From assembly GCF_027186265.1 (NCBI RefSeq), contig NZ_CP114176.1:2480001-2544000 (forward strand): a stretch of 64,000 nt of DNA. Reading direction: 5' to 3'. The notes below the pieces were generated by a model, which was not told the DNA's origin, ran no database searches, and saw nothing but the letters and a program-made list of their open reading frames with translations. Position 1 is the first letter of the stretch, and every line of letters starts with the position of its first letter. Positions 51,510 through 59,901 of the stretch are shown piece by piece. Origin of the DNA: Lentibacillus daqui (GTDB lineage: Bacteria > Bacillota > Bacilli > Bacillales > Amphibacillaceae). Both the position numbers and the translations under genes were made by a program.

Positions 51510-52166
51510 TTAGCCTGTCTCCGGTGTTCGACGGCCGCGCAATCGCTGGACATATCGATACACCCTAACCCAGATCATCAGATAAAGCAAACCAATACCA
51601 AAGCCCGCTATGACATCGGTTAAATAATGGACCCGAATGATGTACCTGCTGAGCCCGATCATCAGGACAAGTAGTGCGAAACATATTTCCAACCAGACAG
51701 CTGCCTTTCTCGTCCGTAATTTCCCAACCATAAAATAAACAAACAACCCATAACAGACGATAGAAAGCATCGAATGTCCGGAGGGAAAGCTATATCCAAC
51801 CGCATCCGCTGCTGCCGACACCCGCGGGCGATCTCTGGCAACAATAAACTTGATACCATAATTAAGCAGATAACAAACAATCACTCCACTGGCGACCATC
51901 CCTCCCGAAAACCAATCACGATACATCAGTCCAACAAGGAAGCTTATGATTACGACAAAAGGAAATAAAAATGAACCTGATCCGAATTCCGTAAACCAGC
52001 GAAAAACCGCATATAATTTCGTTCCAGCCATGTTTTCTGCAAAAGCTTCTGTCCACTGATCAAGGTATGGGATTCTGCCAGTATATGCATCGAACGCCCA
52101 GACAATAATGACACCCGTAAGCAGCAGCAACAGAAAATAATAAAAATACCGCATGTTGTGATTCAA
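51510..52166 (-). CDS. PAP2-family membrane phosphatase
   Basis: A 218-residue PAP2 (type 2 phosphatidic acid phosphatase) with six membrane helices and all three catalytic motifs: KFIVARDRP, SFPSGHSM, and SRYIIRVHYLTD. Substrates in the family are undecaprenyl pyrophosphate, phosphatidylglycerophosphate or phosphatidate. The start is TTG at 52164-52166, eight bases after a perfect AGGAGG; an upstream TTG contains that site in its own codons and is unlikely. Confidence 0.87.
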   Translation of the reverse strand: MNHNMRYFYYFLLLLLTGVIIVWAFDAYTGRIPYLDQWTEAFAENMAGTKLYAVFRWFTEFGSGSFLFPFVVIISFLVGLMYRDWFSGGMVASGVIVCYLLNYGIKFIVARDRPRVSAAADAVGYSFPSGHSMLSIVCYGLFVYFMVGKLRTRKAAVWLEICFALLVLMIGLSRYIIRVHYLTDVIAGFGIGLLYLMIWVRVYRYVQRLRGRRTPETG

Positions 52167-52286
52167 CCTGAAAACCTCCTGCAACCAATAGTATTACAAA
52201 TTACATGTTTAAACTATTCTTTTCCGGGAACCTAATAAATATAGGCGTACGAATGAAAAAAAAGAAATGTGAAAGGATGGATAAAA

Positions 52287-52724
52287 ATGAACGAAGACTT
52301 AAAAAAGTTAATTGATGGATTAAACGTTGATTTGGCACATGAATATGGTGCAGCCATTCAATATACGTACAGTGCCGCCGTCGTTTCTGGATTGTATCGC
52401 TCTGCATTAAAGCCGTTTTTTGAATCAGAAATTAATGATGAAATGGGTCATGCCGCCTATTTATCGGAAAAAATCAGTGCATTGGGCGGTACACCAACGA
52501 CTGAATCTGCGAAAGTTGAGCAGCCTACCCAAGTAAGAGACCTTTTGAAAGCGACATTACAAGCAGAATCCGATACAATCGATCGCTATGAAGAAAGAAA
52601 AAAACTTGCTGATAAGTTGGGCTATACCGAACTGGTGGTAAAGTTGGAAGATATCATTGCTGATGAAACGCATCATAAAGAAGAGGTAGAACGACTACTT
52701 GCTGATCCAAGAATTTCTGAATAA
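52287..52724 (+). CDS. Ferritin-like (bacterioferritin-type) di-iron protein
   Basis: A 145-residue four-helix protein with ferritin-like metal ligands: DLAHEYGAAIQYTY, SEINDEMGHAAYLSEKI, LQAESDTIDRYEERKK and IIADETHHKEEVERLL supply Glu and ExxH pairs. It is probably an iron-storage or oxidative-stress protein related to bacterioferritin and Dps; no heme-binding Met is obvious. The ATG at 52287 has AAAGGATGG upstream; the frame is open six codons further without a site. Confidence 0.82.
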   Translation: MNEDLKKLIDGLNVDLAHEYGAAIQYTYSAAVVSGLYRSALKPFFESEINDEMGHAAYLSEKISALGGTPTTESAKVEQPTQVRDLLKATLQAESDTIDRYEERKKLADKLGYTELVVKLEDIIADETHHKEEVERLLADPRISE

Positions 52725-52739
52725 AATACTACTTCCTTT

Positions 52740-52769
52740 AAGGATGACTGATTCGGTCATCCTTTTTCG
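52740..52769 (+). terminator. Terminator of the ferritin-like gene
   Basis: AAGGATGAC / GTCATCCTT stem, 7-base loop, then TTTTT. Confidence 0.9.
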
Positions 52770-52825
52770 TTTTTTCCAAAAAATGATATAATATAACATA
52801 ACCAACTATGCAGGAGGAATGATCC

Positions 52826-54001
52826 ATGCGGGAAGATTTACATAAAGCGATTGATGATTTATACCCGGAAACGGTGAAGATACGCCGTCATTTACATCAA
52901 CATCCGGAATTGTCATTTAAAGAAACTGAAACAGCATCATTCATTGCCAACTTTTATGAGGAATTAGGCATTCCTTATCAAAGTCATGTTGGCGGAAACG
53001 GCGTTGTCGCGACATTAAAAGGTGGTAAACCCGGTAAAACAATTTGCTTGCGCGCTGACTTTGATGCATTGCCTATTCAAGAAGAAAATGATGTACTCTA
53101 TAAATCAACAGTTGATGGGGTCATGCATGCCTGTGGTCACGATGGCCATACCGCCCAATTATTGGCATTGGCCAAAGCAGTTCAGCCATTCCAACACGAG
53201 CTGCCTGGTACCATCATCTTTTTACATCAACATGCCGAAGAATACGCACCTGGTGGAGCAAAACCGATGATTGAAGCGGGCGTACTTGATGATGTTGATG
53301 CAGTGTTTGGTACGCATCTATGGGCAACCACCCCTATTGGTGTTTTGCAAACATCGAAAACTGCTTTTATGGCAGGTGCTGACCGTTTCAACATTACAAT
53401 TCAGGGTCAAGGCGGGCATGGTGGTTATCCACACGAAACAAAGGATGCATTAGTGATTGGCGCACAATTACTTGTCGAGCTTCAGCAAATCGTTGCGCGA
53501 CGAATGGACCCATTGAAAACAGCAGTCATTACCGTGGGAAAATTTGAAGGTGGCTCCGCATTCAATATCATTGCTGACAAAGCAACATTAATCGGAACCG
53601 TCCGCTACTTTGACCCGTTATTGCAGGAGAAGATCATCAGCGAAATGGAAACGATCATCAAAGGTGCGTGTATAGCAAGCAACGCAACCTATAAGTTTAA
53701 TTATGAAAAAGGCTATCCGCCATTGATCAATCATCCAAAAGAAGCAGAATTGGTATTGGAGGTTGGAAACGAGCTGCCCGATGTGGTTTCCAGTGAAGCG
53801 GTTGATCCGTCCATGGCGGGTGAGGATTTTGCCTATTACATGTTAGAACGCCCTGGTGCCTTTTTCTTTACTGGTGCTCAAAAAGGAGAAAATCCATATC
53901 CACACCATCACCCGAAATTTGACATTAATGAAAAGGCAATGCCGATTGCTGCGAAAACACTCATCGATGCTTACTTAAAATATCAAGAATGGCATCGGTA
54001 A
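52826..54001 (+). CDS. yhaA: M20 family amidohydrolase (YhaA-like)
   Basis: A 391-residue metal-dependent amidohydrolase. MHACGHDGHTAQLLA and HQHAEEYAPGGAKPM carry metal ligands and the catalytic Glu. The dimerisation domain is about residues 180-295 and the final metal His is in GENPYPHHHPKFD. Such enzymes remove acyl groups from N-acyl amino acids or indole conjugates. GCAGGAGG precedes the ATG. Proximity to ecsAB and hit matches yhaA in B. subtilis. Confidence 0.87.
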   Translation: MREDLHKAIDDLYPETVKIRRHLHQHPELSFKETETASFIANFYEELGIPYQSHVGGNGVVATLKGGKPGKTICLRADFDALPIQEENDVLYKSTVDGVMHACGHDGHTAQLLALAKAVQPFQHELPGTIIFLHQHAEEYAPGGAKPMIEAGVLDDVDAVFGTHLWATTPIGVLQTSKTAFMAGADRFNITIQGQGGHGGYPHETKDALVIGAQLLVELQQIVARRMDPLKTAVITVGKFEGGSAFNIIADKATLIGTVRYFDPLLQEKIISEMETIIKGACIASNATYKFNYEKGYPPLINHPKEAELVLEVGNELPDVVSSEAVDPSMAGEDFAYYMLERPGAFFFTGAQKGENPYPHHHPKFDINEKAMPIAAKTLIDAYLKYQEWHR

Positions 54002-54005
54002 CGCA

Positions 54006-54048
54006 AACAGGTTATCTCCTGACACAACTGTGTTTGGGATAACCTGTT
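54006..54048. terminator. Long hairpin between yhaA and the Doc toxin gene
   Basis: AACAGGTTATC / GATAACCTGTT with further pairing inside (ACACA / TGTGT), between two convergent genes. The T-run is weak. Confidence 0.75.
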
Positions 54049-54073
54049 AGATTTGTGGGTATATAGTAGTGAA

Positions 54074-54472
54074 CTACCTTTTTTCCACAGCATGCAGCCG
54101 TATCCAAGCAGAAATCTTACCAGTGTGAATTTTCCTTTCCGCCACCTGGTACGTAAACGCTTCGTTAGTGTCCGTATCAGGGATAATATAATACCCATTT
54201 TTCTTTAAAAAGATGTCAAGGCTGGTAAATGCAGTTCGTTTATTGCCATTAAAAAAGCAATGGTTTTGTACCAAGGACTCAAAAAAGGCGCCTGCTTTAT
54301 CCCATAAGCTTACGTAGGCATCTTCACCAAATACAGATTGTTGTGGGCGATATACAGCCGATTCCAACAAACCTTGTTCCTTGATCCCCACCTGTTCCCC
54401 TTCACCATATTTTTTCATGACCATAAAGTGAATGATTGTAACATCTCTAACACTTAAATAATGTATATCCAT
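54074..54472 (-). CDS. Doc-type Fic toxin
   Basis: A 132-residue death-on-curing protein. The Fic-like active-site loop reads HCFFNGNKRTAF (Doc consensus HxFx(N/D)GNKR), and the N-terminus IHYLSVRDVTIIH is typical. Doc of phage P1 phosphorylates EF-Tu and stops translation. It follows the antitoxin gene by three bases, the normal toxin-antitoxin order. No damage is visible, so the module may be active. Confidence 0.88.
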   Translation of the reverse strand: MDIHYLSVRDVTIIHFMVMKKYGEGEQVGIKEQGLLESAVYRPQQSVFGEDAYVSLWDKAGAFFESLVQNHCFFNGNKRTAFTSLDIFLKKNGYYIIPDTDTNEAFTYQVAERKIHTGKISAWIRLHAVEKR

Positions 54473-54475
54473 GGC

Positions 54476-54724
54476 CTACTTCAATCTTTCCAGTAATTCA
54501 TTGTGATCACGAAAGGTTTCCTGAAGCATTTTCAACATCTCCGGATCCACCTGGTCTTCCAATTTTTCTTTCTTACGCATAACAATCTCATCGTTTCTTA
54601 TTTCAAATTCCATTTCATCACCACGATGAATATTTAATGTTTCTAAAATTTTTTTCGGGATGCCTACTCCCACGCTATTCCCAAATGGTACCACTTTTCT
54701 GGTTTCTTTATCCATGCTTAACAC
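54476..54724 (-). CDS. AbrB/MazE-type antitoxin partner of Doc
   Basis: A protein of about 82 residues. A swapped-hairpin (AbrB/MazE) DNA-binding domain, ETRKVVPFGNSVGVGIPKKI, is followed by NIHRGDEMEFEIRNDEI, and a helical C-terminus (DPEMLKMLQETFRDHNEL) would bind and neutralise the toxin. AAAAAGGA is best placed for the GTG at 54722-54724; the ATG two codons earlier touches it, and the ATG at 54715 is further away. It would bind its own promoter (54725-54835). Classical Doc partners are Phd proteins, so the pairing is a variant. Confidence 0.85.
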   Translation of the reverse strand: MLSMDKETRKVVPFGNSVGVGIPKKILETLNIHRGDEMEFEIRNDEIVMRKKEKLEDQVDPEMLKMLQETFRDHNELLERLK

Positions 54725-54835
54725 ACTCATTCCTTTTTATTTCCAAGTATATTCATTTGAGGACAAAATATACGTATGTTAGTACATTTGTATTTACTTA
54801 CATCATACCATAGTTTGTAAAAAGTTAAAACAAAT

Positions 54836-54864
54836 AAGAGAGATTGCTTTCAACAATCCCTCTT
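54836..54864 (-). terminator. Terminator of ecsB
   Basis: On the minus strand AAGAGGGATTG / CAATCTCTCTT with a short loop, then ATTTGTTTT. It overlaps the ecsB stop. Confidence 0.75.
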
Positions 54865-56074
54865 ACGCCAATTTTTTTCTCACATATCCGGTAATAAACA
54901 AATAATTGAACAAGGCACCGCCGATCAAAGTAATCACAGCACCCAAATAATCCCCGATCAACACAAACAACACAGCAAATATAATCGTTTGAATAAAGGT
55001 AAGCTTATATAACCATGTTAATACAGCATCTCTCCGCAATTGGATTGATACAGGGTAGATATCCAGCCAGATAACAGTGCGATGGTGTTGGTATAAAGTC
55101 ATCATCTGGAAACTGCTTAAGTATAAAAACAATAACGCAAAAACAATTTTTACCCAGCCGTTCGGAATAAAATAAATCAGCAAGCCGCCGATGACAAGTA
55201 ACCGAACAAACATCCCGAGATAATCTCCACTTCTGATGAAAGTAATCCGGTATAAATAGTCGAAAGTTGACTTTTGGCGAAACGGAACCCGATTGACAAG
55301 ATTAACCAACCATTGCCGTTTCTTGACCCGATTTTTCAGGTGCGGTACATCGGTAAACATATTCGCAATCCGGTAAAAGAATTGCATGCGGTTCTGATCC
55401 TTTTCCAGCAACACATCCCAAACAAGACCAGCCTGTTTTTTTGAAATACTATAGTCATATAAAAACAAGATAATAAATACGACCGTTGCAATTGCTGCAA
55501 ACAGGATATTTCCATGAACAAGTAAATAAAACACCGCACAATTGAGCAAGACCCTTAACAGTATATCCGTACGTCTGGTTGCCAGATCGCGTACTTTAAG
55601 CATCCACCAGTTGGCAAGCAAATTCCATACTTTAAAAATCAGCACAACCACAATCGTAATCAGATATTCACTGCCACTTCGCTCTGAAAAAGATGCAAAA
55701 TAAAGTGGTCCAAATGCCGCTGCTGCGAGCAAAATCAAATAAAGCTGGATGACAAAACTATAAATTAAGGCATTCCGAAAATAAGCCCCAAGCTTATGTT
55801 CAGCGGCAATCAGGAAAACCAGGTCAGGTTCCTTTAATAACGTGCGGACAGGGCTGTAACTGACCAAAAGTCCAAAAACAATGCCAATGATCCAGTCGGT
55901 TGGGAAGTTTTCGGGCATACGGGTGAGCCATTGTTGATAATAGTAAGCAGCCGCTGCGATAAAAAACAGCATGGCAAACGCAATATGCCCATTAAAAATG
56001 TATTTTAGATAACGGCTTGTCTCCTTTAAATGCTGAGAAAACCGTTGTTTAAAAAATTGGTTGGCATCAAACAT
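54863..56074 (-). CDS. ecsB: EcsB, ABC transporter membrane subunit
   Basis: A 403-residue protein with about eight membrane helices in two blocks (about 30-190 and 285-395) around a basic cytoplasmic segment (LKNRVKKRQWLVNLVNRVPF). It is the partner of EcsA. In Bacillus, loss of Ecs lowers protein secretion and regulated membrane proteolysis (RasP) as well as competence and sporulation; the transported substrate is unknown. It overlaps ecsA by eight bases. ecsC, present in B. subtilis, is absent. Confidence 0.9.
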   Translation of the reverse strand: MFDANQFFKQRFSQHLKETSRYLKYIFNGHIAFAMLFFIAAAAYYYQQWLTRMPENFPTDWIIGIVFGLLVSYSPVRTLLKEPDLVFLIAAEHKLGAYFRNALIYSFVIQLYLILLAAAAFGPLYFASFSERSGSEYLITIVVVLIFKVWNLLANWWMLKVRDLATRRTDILLRVLLNCAVFYLLVHGNILFAAIATVVFIILFLYDYSISKKQAGLVWDVLLEKDQNRMQFFYRIANMFTDVPHLKNRVKKRQWLVNLVNRVPFRQKSTFDYLYRITFIRSGDYLGMFVRLLVIGGLLIYFIPNGWVKIVFALLFLYLSSFQMMTLYQHHRTVIWLDIYPVSIQLRRDAVLTWLYKLTFIQTIIFAVLFVLIGDYLGAVITLIGGALFNYLFITGYVRKKLA

Positions 56075-56810
56075 GGCTTTCTTCCTTTGTTAATTGAACA
56101 TAGATATCATCGAGCGTTGCACCAGGCATTTGGAAATCACGCTGCAAGTCTTTTAATGTGCCAATAGCGCGAATGTTTCCATCGTGCAAAATAACAAACC
56201 GGTCACAATAGCGTTCTGCAGTTGCCAGAATGTGGGTGGACATCAACACGCCAGAACCGTTGTCTTTCATATGATTCATCAATTGTAAGTAAGACTGAAT
56301 GCCAAGTGGATCCAAACCAACAAATGGCTCGTCCACAACATACAAGGATGGTTCGATTAGAAAGGCACACATGATCATGACCTTCTGCCGCATCCCTTTG
56401 GAAAAATGTACAGGGAACCATTTTAATTTTTTCTCCATCCGAAATTCCTTTAACAATGGATGAAGTCTTTTTTCAAACACATCTTCCGGCACATCATACG
56501 CCATCGCCGTTAAGCGCAAATGTTCATATAATGTTAACTCATCATATAAGATCGGCATTTCTGGAATATAAGCCATCTGACTACGGTAATTTTGCGGGTT
56601 TTCTGCAAAGGTTTTTCCGTTTACAGAAACCGTCCCTTTTTTTGCCTGCATTAGACCAATAATATGCTTAATCGTCGTACTTTTACCGGCTCCATTTAAT
56701 CCAATTAAACCAACAATCTCATGGGGATACACATCAAACGAAATACCATGCAGTACATTTTTATGGGTATACCCACCGTGCAGGTTCTCTATATGTAACA
56801 ATGGTTTCAA
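56067..56810 (-). CDS. ecsA: EcsA, ABC transporter ATPase
   Basis: A 247-residue ABC ATPase. Walker A is GLNGAGKSTT (about residues 37-46), the signature-like region HFSKGMRQKVMI, Walker B SLYVVDEPFVGLD, and the H-loop STHI. It drives EcsB. The gene is read away from hit across a 945-bp gap holding a MITE-like element and phased array 3. Confidence 0.93.
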   Translation of the reverse strand: MKPLLHIENLHGGYTHKNVLHGISFDVYPHEIVGLIGLNGAGKSTTIKHIIGLMQAKKGTVSVNGKTFAENPQNYRSQMAYIPEMPILYDELTLYEHLRLTAMAYDVPEDVFEKRLHPLLKEFRMEKKLKWFPVHFSKGMRQKVMIMCAFLIEPSLYVVDEPFVGLDPLGIQSYLQLMNHMKDNGSGVLMSTHILATAERYCDRFVILHDGNIRAIGTLKDLQRDFQMPGATLDDIYVQLTKEESHV

Positions 56811-57258
56811 AAGACTTCCTCCTCGTTACTTACCTACTTAAAATTTTACCATTTATGCTCCCAGATGCCAAAGCAAAGTGTGCAAGGAAATTCGACATCA
56901 CCGCAAATTCATTTTAAAAAATCGTCCCAAAAACTTTTAACTTATATGTATGAAACGAGCAAAACCGCACAAAATAGCTAGTGAAGAACGGGGTTGATTC
57001 ACTAAACAAAATTTTTCGTGTCAAAACACAAATGAGGTGTTAGTGTTGGAAAAAGAGGCTAAACTGAATTTGTAAATTAACACAAAAATGAGGTGTTGGT
57101 GAAAGATAATCTAATGAAATAAAACCCTTCTGCCAGAATTCATCCCAAGGGATACCTTGAGATGCTGACAAAAAGGTTTTTGTAATGACGTTAATTGGCC
57201 AAATGGACATTAACAAAATTACCAAGTCCCCAACGTTAGATACAAACACCGTTCTTCA
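56811..57258. other. ecsA upstream region, non-coding
   Basis: No supported gene. It contains the expected ecsA promoter area (minus strand) and, on the plus strand, a pair of direct repeats (57026-57101). Short open frames here lack ribosome sites. Confidence 0.5.
57026..57101. repeat. Pair of direct repeats with internal dyad
   Basis: ACACAAATGAGGTGTTAGTG (57026-57045) recurs as ACACAAAAATGAGGTGTTGGTG (57080-57101), about 54-56 bp apart. Each holds an ACAC / GTGT dyad, like a repressor site. No gene is directly downstream on the plus strand. Confidence 0.5.
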
Positions 57259-57296
57259 AGGACTGGTCCGGAATTCCGGGTCAGTCCTGTTTTTTC
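57259..57296 (+). terminator. Terminator-like palindrome without an obvious upstream gene
   Basis: AGGACTG / CAGTCCT outer stem, CCGGAATTCCGG inner palindrome, then GTTTTTT. It is a strong terminator on the plus strand, but I see no gene ending here, so an untranslated RNA from 56.9-57.2 kb is possible. Confidence 0.65.
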
Positions 57297-57302
57297 TAAA
57301 AG

Positions 57303-57456
57303 GGGATGTTCAAAAAGTCCGGTAAAAATGACACGTCGAATTTCGTCGTTGGCTTGCTTTTCCGCTCCTCATGTACCTTTTATGTACACTCCGGTGCTCA
57401 AAGCTACGCCGCCTAGAACTTCTCGGTCCTTTTTATCCTCCTTTTTGAACACTCAC
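57303..57456. mobile_element. MITE-like repeat, copy C
   Basis: A 154-bp copy, about 97% identical to copy B. Ends are GGGATGTTCAAAAAGTCC and CTTTTTGAACACTCAC; flanking direct repeat TAAAAG (57297-57302 and 57457-57462). It lies between a terminator-like palindrome and phased array 3. Confidence 0.78.
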
Positions 57457-57470
57457 TAAAAGGGCTTTGT

Positions 57471-57671
57471 GGTCGATAGTTCCCAGGTTTGGGTCGATAT
57501 TTACTTTATCTGGTTGATATTGCAAAACTTTTGGTTGATGTTAGCCTTTTCCGGTCGATGTTATGACTTTTTTGGTTGATATCCTCTATCTCCGGTTGAC
57601 ACTATAGTATATTTGGTTGATATTCCTTATTTCCAGTCGATGTTTAGGCTCAAACATCTTTTCAGTTGATA
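57471..57671. repeat. Helically phased array 3: GGTYGAT core, alternating 21/20 bp
   Basis: The core GGT(T/C)GAT has its GAT at 57475, 57496, 57516, 57537, 57557, 57578, 57598, 57619 and 57639 (steps 21, 20, 21, 20, 21, 20, 21, 20), with a tenth, weaker unit at 57668. Read on the other strand the core is ATC(A/G)ACC, related to arrays 1 and 2. It ends about 85 bp before the hit start codon. Confidence 0.85.
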
Positions 57672-57755
57672 CCATGTAAGACAAAGCAACAGAAAACTTT
57701 ACATATTCAACCACTTCTATATACAATAAGAGAAAAGGATGAAGGAGTGGATACG

Positions 57756-58184
57756 ATGCAACATGAGGATTGTATTTTTTGTAAAATTATTAATGGTGAC
57801 ATCCCATCAGCAAAAGTGTATGAAGATGACCAAGTATACGCATTCTTGGATATCAGCCAAATTACTAAAGGACACACACTTGTGATTCCAAAGACACACA
57901 CGAAAAATATTTATGAAACCTCACCGGAAGTTGCCAGTGAATTGTTTGCCCGAATTCCCAAAATAGCCAATGCAATTAAAGAAGTGTACAAGCCAATTGG
58001 GATGAACTTGTTAAATAACAACGAGGCACCAGCAGAACAATCCGTTTTTCATTTACATATCCATATCATTCCGCGGTATGGAGAAGGTGACGGTTACCAG
58101 TTAGGCTGGTACACGCATGAAAATGACTATTCTTCTGATGACTTGCAGCAAATTGCCAAGGAGATTGGTACAGCGATTAAATAA
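57756..58184 (+). CDS. hit: Hit, HIT-family nucleotide-binding hydrolase
   Basis: A 142-residue HINT-branch HIT protein: the zinc-type start EDCIFCKIINGDIPS and the histidine triad HLHIHIIPRYGEGDG. The family hydrolyses nucleoside phosphoramidates and adenylates. ATG at 57756 follows GAAGGAGTGG; an in-frame ATG 30 codons up lies in array 3 and is unsupported. It is divergent from ecsA as in B. subtilis. Confidence 0.93.
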   Translation: MQHEDCIFCKIINGDIPSAKVYEDDQVYAFLDISQITKGHTLVIPKTHTKNIYETSPEVASELFARIPKIANAIKEVYKPIGMNLLNNNEAPAEQSVFHLHIHIIPRYGEGDGYQLGWYTHENDYSSDDLQQIAKEIGTAIK

Positions 58185-58210
58185 TTATCCTTAATATCCC
58201 GGTTATTGAT

Positions 58211-58246
58211 AAAACCTCTGACATAATAATTTGTCGGAGGTTTTTG
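58211..58246 (+). terminator. Terminator of hit
   Basis: AACCTCTGACA / TGTCGGAGGTT stem followed by TTTTTGT. Confidence 0.9.
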
Positions 58247-58472
58247 TACAAAAATCTTGCTCACTGCTGCCCATTTTCATATAATTTTTTTACCTTATCC
58301 TTATACTTTTACCTAAAAAACCTTTATAATAGAAGTGTGGAAGTTGTTTTGTACGTTCCGCTTTGCTTCATCATCTATACATCCGAAAAATTACATATTC
58401 CCTTAACGAAACACGTTTCATAACCGTGTTAAGAGGAAAACATATACTATGAGTTGAAAGGGGCGTTATGAT

Positions 58473-58841
58473 ATGTCTAAAAGCAGTTTATTATTGGGAT
58501 TTGTTATTGGAGGCGTTGCAAGTGCCACAGCTACACTGCTAAGTGCGCCATCCTCCGGTAAGGAATTACGTTATCGGGCCAGACAACAAGGTGCTGAATG
58601 GAAACAAATGATTGCGGATCTCAAACGGGATGGATTACGACTGAAGGAGCAAATTACCAATACCTCCAAAGAAGGTGCTGCATTAATCAAGGATTTAACC
58701 CAGGAAATGAAGGTCTCAGTACAAGAATGGAAACAATCCGTTGAACCCCATCAGCAAAACATCAAACACTACTTGGAACAAATCGAATCCAGCTTAAAAG
58801 ATCTTGAGGAGAAAATGAAGAACGAACAAGAGGAATATTGA
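58473..58841 (+). CDS. yhaH: YtxH-domain protein (YhaH-like)
   Basis: A 122-residue protein with an N-terminal membrane segment containing the YtxH motif LLLGFVIGGVASATATLLSA, then SAPSSGKELRYRAR and a long coiled coil (about 40-122). Family members are general-stress or sporulation-associated membrane proteins of unknown function. GAAAGGGGCG lies upstream. A 21-bp-stem terminator follows. The 290 bp before the gene hold no other feature. Confidence 0.82.
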   Translation: MSKSSLLLGFVIGGVASATATLLSAPSSGKELRYRARQQGAEWKQMIADLKRDGLRLKEQITNTSKEGAALIKDLTQEMKVSVQEWKQSVEPHQQNIKHYLEQIESSLKDLEEKMKNEQEEY

Positions 58842-58842
58842 A

Positions 58843-58894
58843 CATACTAAAACGAAAGCGTACTGGATGTTTTCAGTGCGCTTTCGTTTTAGTA
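58843..58894. terminator. Very strong bidirectional terminator
   Basis: ATACTAAAACGAAAGCGTAC pairs with the inverse ending CGCTTTCGTTTTAGTAT (stem of about 20 bp). It separates yhaH (plus) from the opuA operon end (minus). Confidence 0.92.
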
Positions 58895-59806
58895 TTATTT
58901 CGGCTCTAAATCCTCAATGGAGTCTATGTCCATATAATCTGGAACAACTAAGCCAATTTTAGCTCCCTTTAAATTTTCACCCAAATCTTCAAACTGCCCG
59001 TCATATTTATCATAAAAGTCTTTATGCGTCATTGGCATCCAAGCGGCCAACGTCGCATCACCGTCACCATTGGCTACCGATTTGAATACGACGGCGACAT
59101 CAACCGGGGTAACGGTAACATCAAAGCCTTTTGACCTTAATACCTCTGCTACCACACCCGAGGAAGCGCGTTCAGAATCCCACGGGGTTGATACCAATTC
59201 AATTTCCTCACCGTCTACATCATCAACACCTTTTGTCCATTCGTCTACTTTATCCGGATTTTCTTCTACCCATTCTTTCGCTACATCGTCAATATCTGCT
59301 CCGGATTTGGTTGCCTCATACATAATGTCTTCCATATCTTCCACTTCCCATTGGAACTGATCAAGCAATTTATAGGCTTCCGGTTTATCTTCCTTTAGCC
59401 CTTTGCGTGCAAGCGTTTTAATTACTTCTGTTTCACCGTAAACCCCTTTCGGATCATCCAGGTATTTCATATCCGGATATTTAGCAAACATCCAATGGGG
59501 GTTCCAACCAGTTACCACAATTGGCTCTTCTTTATCAATCGCTTTCCCCAGTTCCTCCATCATGGCCGCTGTAGACGCCTCTTCCACATCCCAGCCTTTT
59601 AAATTGTCATATTCTTTCAAAGCCTTTTCTGTTGTTACGGTAATTCCTGCTCCGGGCTCAATACCAGTGATCGTATAATCTACTGCTTCACCTATATCTG
59701 TTTTCTCTCCATCACCGTTTGCTTTGTTTCCCGAACAACCGGCTGCAATCAATATAAATAGCACGGCAATCATCAAAACAACATATTTTTTAGTTAGATG
59801 ATTCAT
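58895..59806 (-). CDS. Glycine betaine-binding lipoprotein, circularly permuted (OpuAC-like, second copy)
   Basis: A 303-residue lipoprotein (signal to LIAAGC). Relative to the upstream OpuAC the two halves are swapped. First comes the lobe beginning ITGIEPGAG with VTGWNPHWMFAKY, ending DKVDEWTKGVDD. Then comes the lobe beginning IELVSTPWDSERASSGVVAE with GFDVTVTPVDVAVVF, AAWMPMTHKDF and PDYMDIDSIEDL. Binding-pocket Trp residues are kept in both lobes. It probably delivers betaine or a related osmolyte to OpuAA/AB. AAGGAGGAG precedes the ATG. It is last gene in the operon. Confidence 0.85.
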   Translation of the reverse strand: MNHLTKKYVVLMIAVLFILIAAGCSGNKANGDGEKTDIGEAVDYTITGIEPGAGITVTTEKALKEYDNLKGWDVEEASTAAMMEELGKAIDKEEPIVVTGWNPHWMFAKYPDMKYLDDPKGVYGETEVIKTLARKGLKEDKPEAYKLLDQFQWEVEDMEDIMYEATKSGADIDDVAKEWVEENPDKVDEWTKGVDDVDGEEIELVSTPWDSERASSGVVAEVLRSKGFDVTVTPVDVAVVFKSVANGDGDATLAAWMPMTHKDFYDKYDGQFEDLGENLKGAKIGLVVPDYMDIDSIEDLEPK

Positions 59807-59830
59807 ATAAAGTTGAACTCCTCCTTATAA

Positions 59831-59861
59831 TAGGAATGCTGATAAATAGTTTATCAGCATT
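59831..59861 (-). other. Intercistronic hairpin between the two binding-protein genes
   Basis: A perfect 14-bp stem GGAATGCTGATAAA / TTTATCAGCATTCC with a 3-base loop lies directly upstream of the ribosome site of the second binding protein. There is no T-run on the minus strand, so mRNA stabilisation or processing is more likely than termination. Confidence 0.75.
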
Positions 59862-59901
59862 CCTTCAAGCATTATTCACTTTTTACGAAGCAATTGGCTG
59901 A

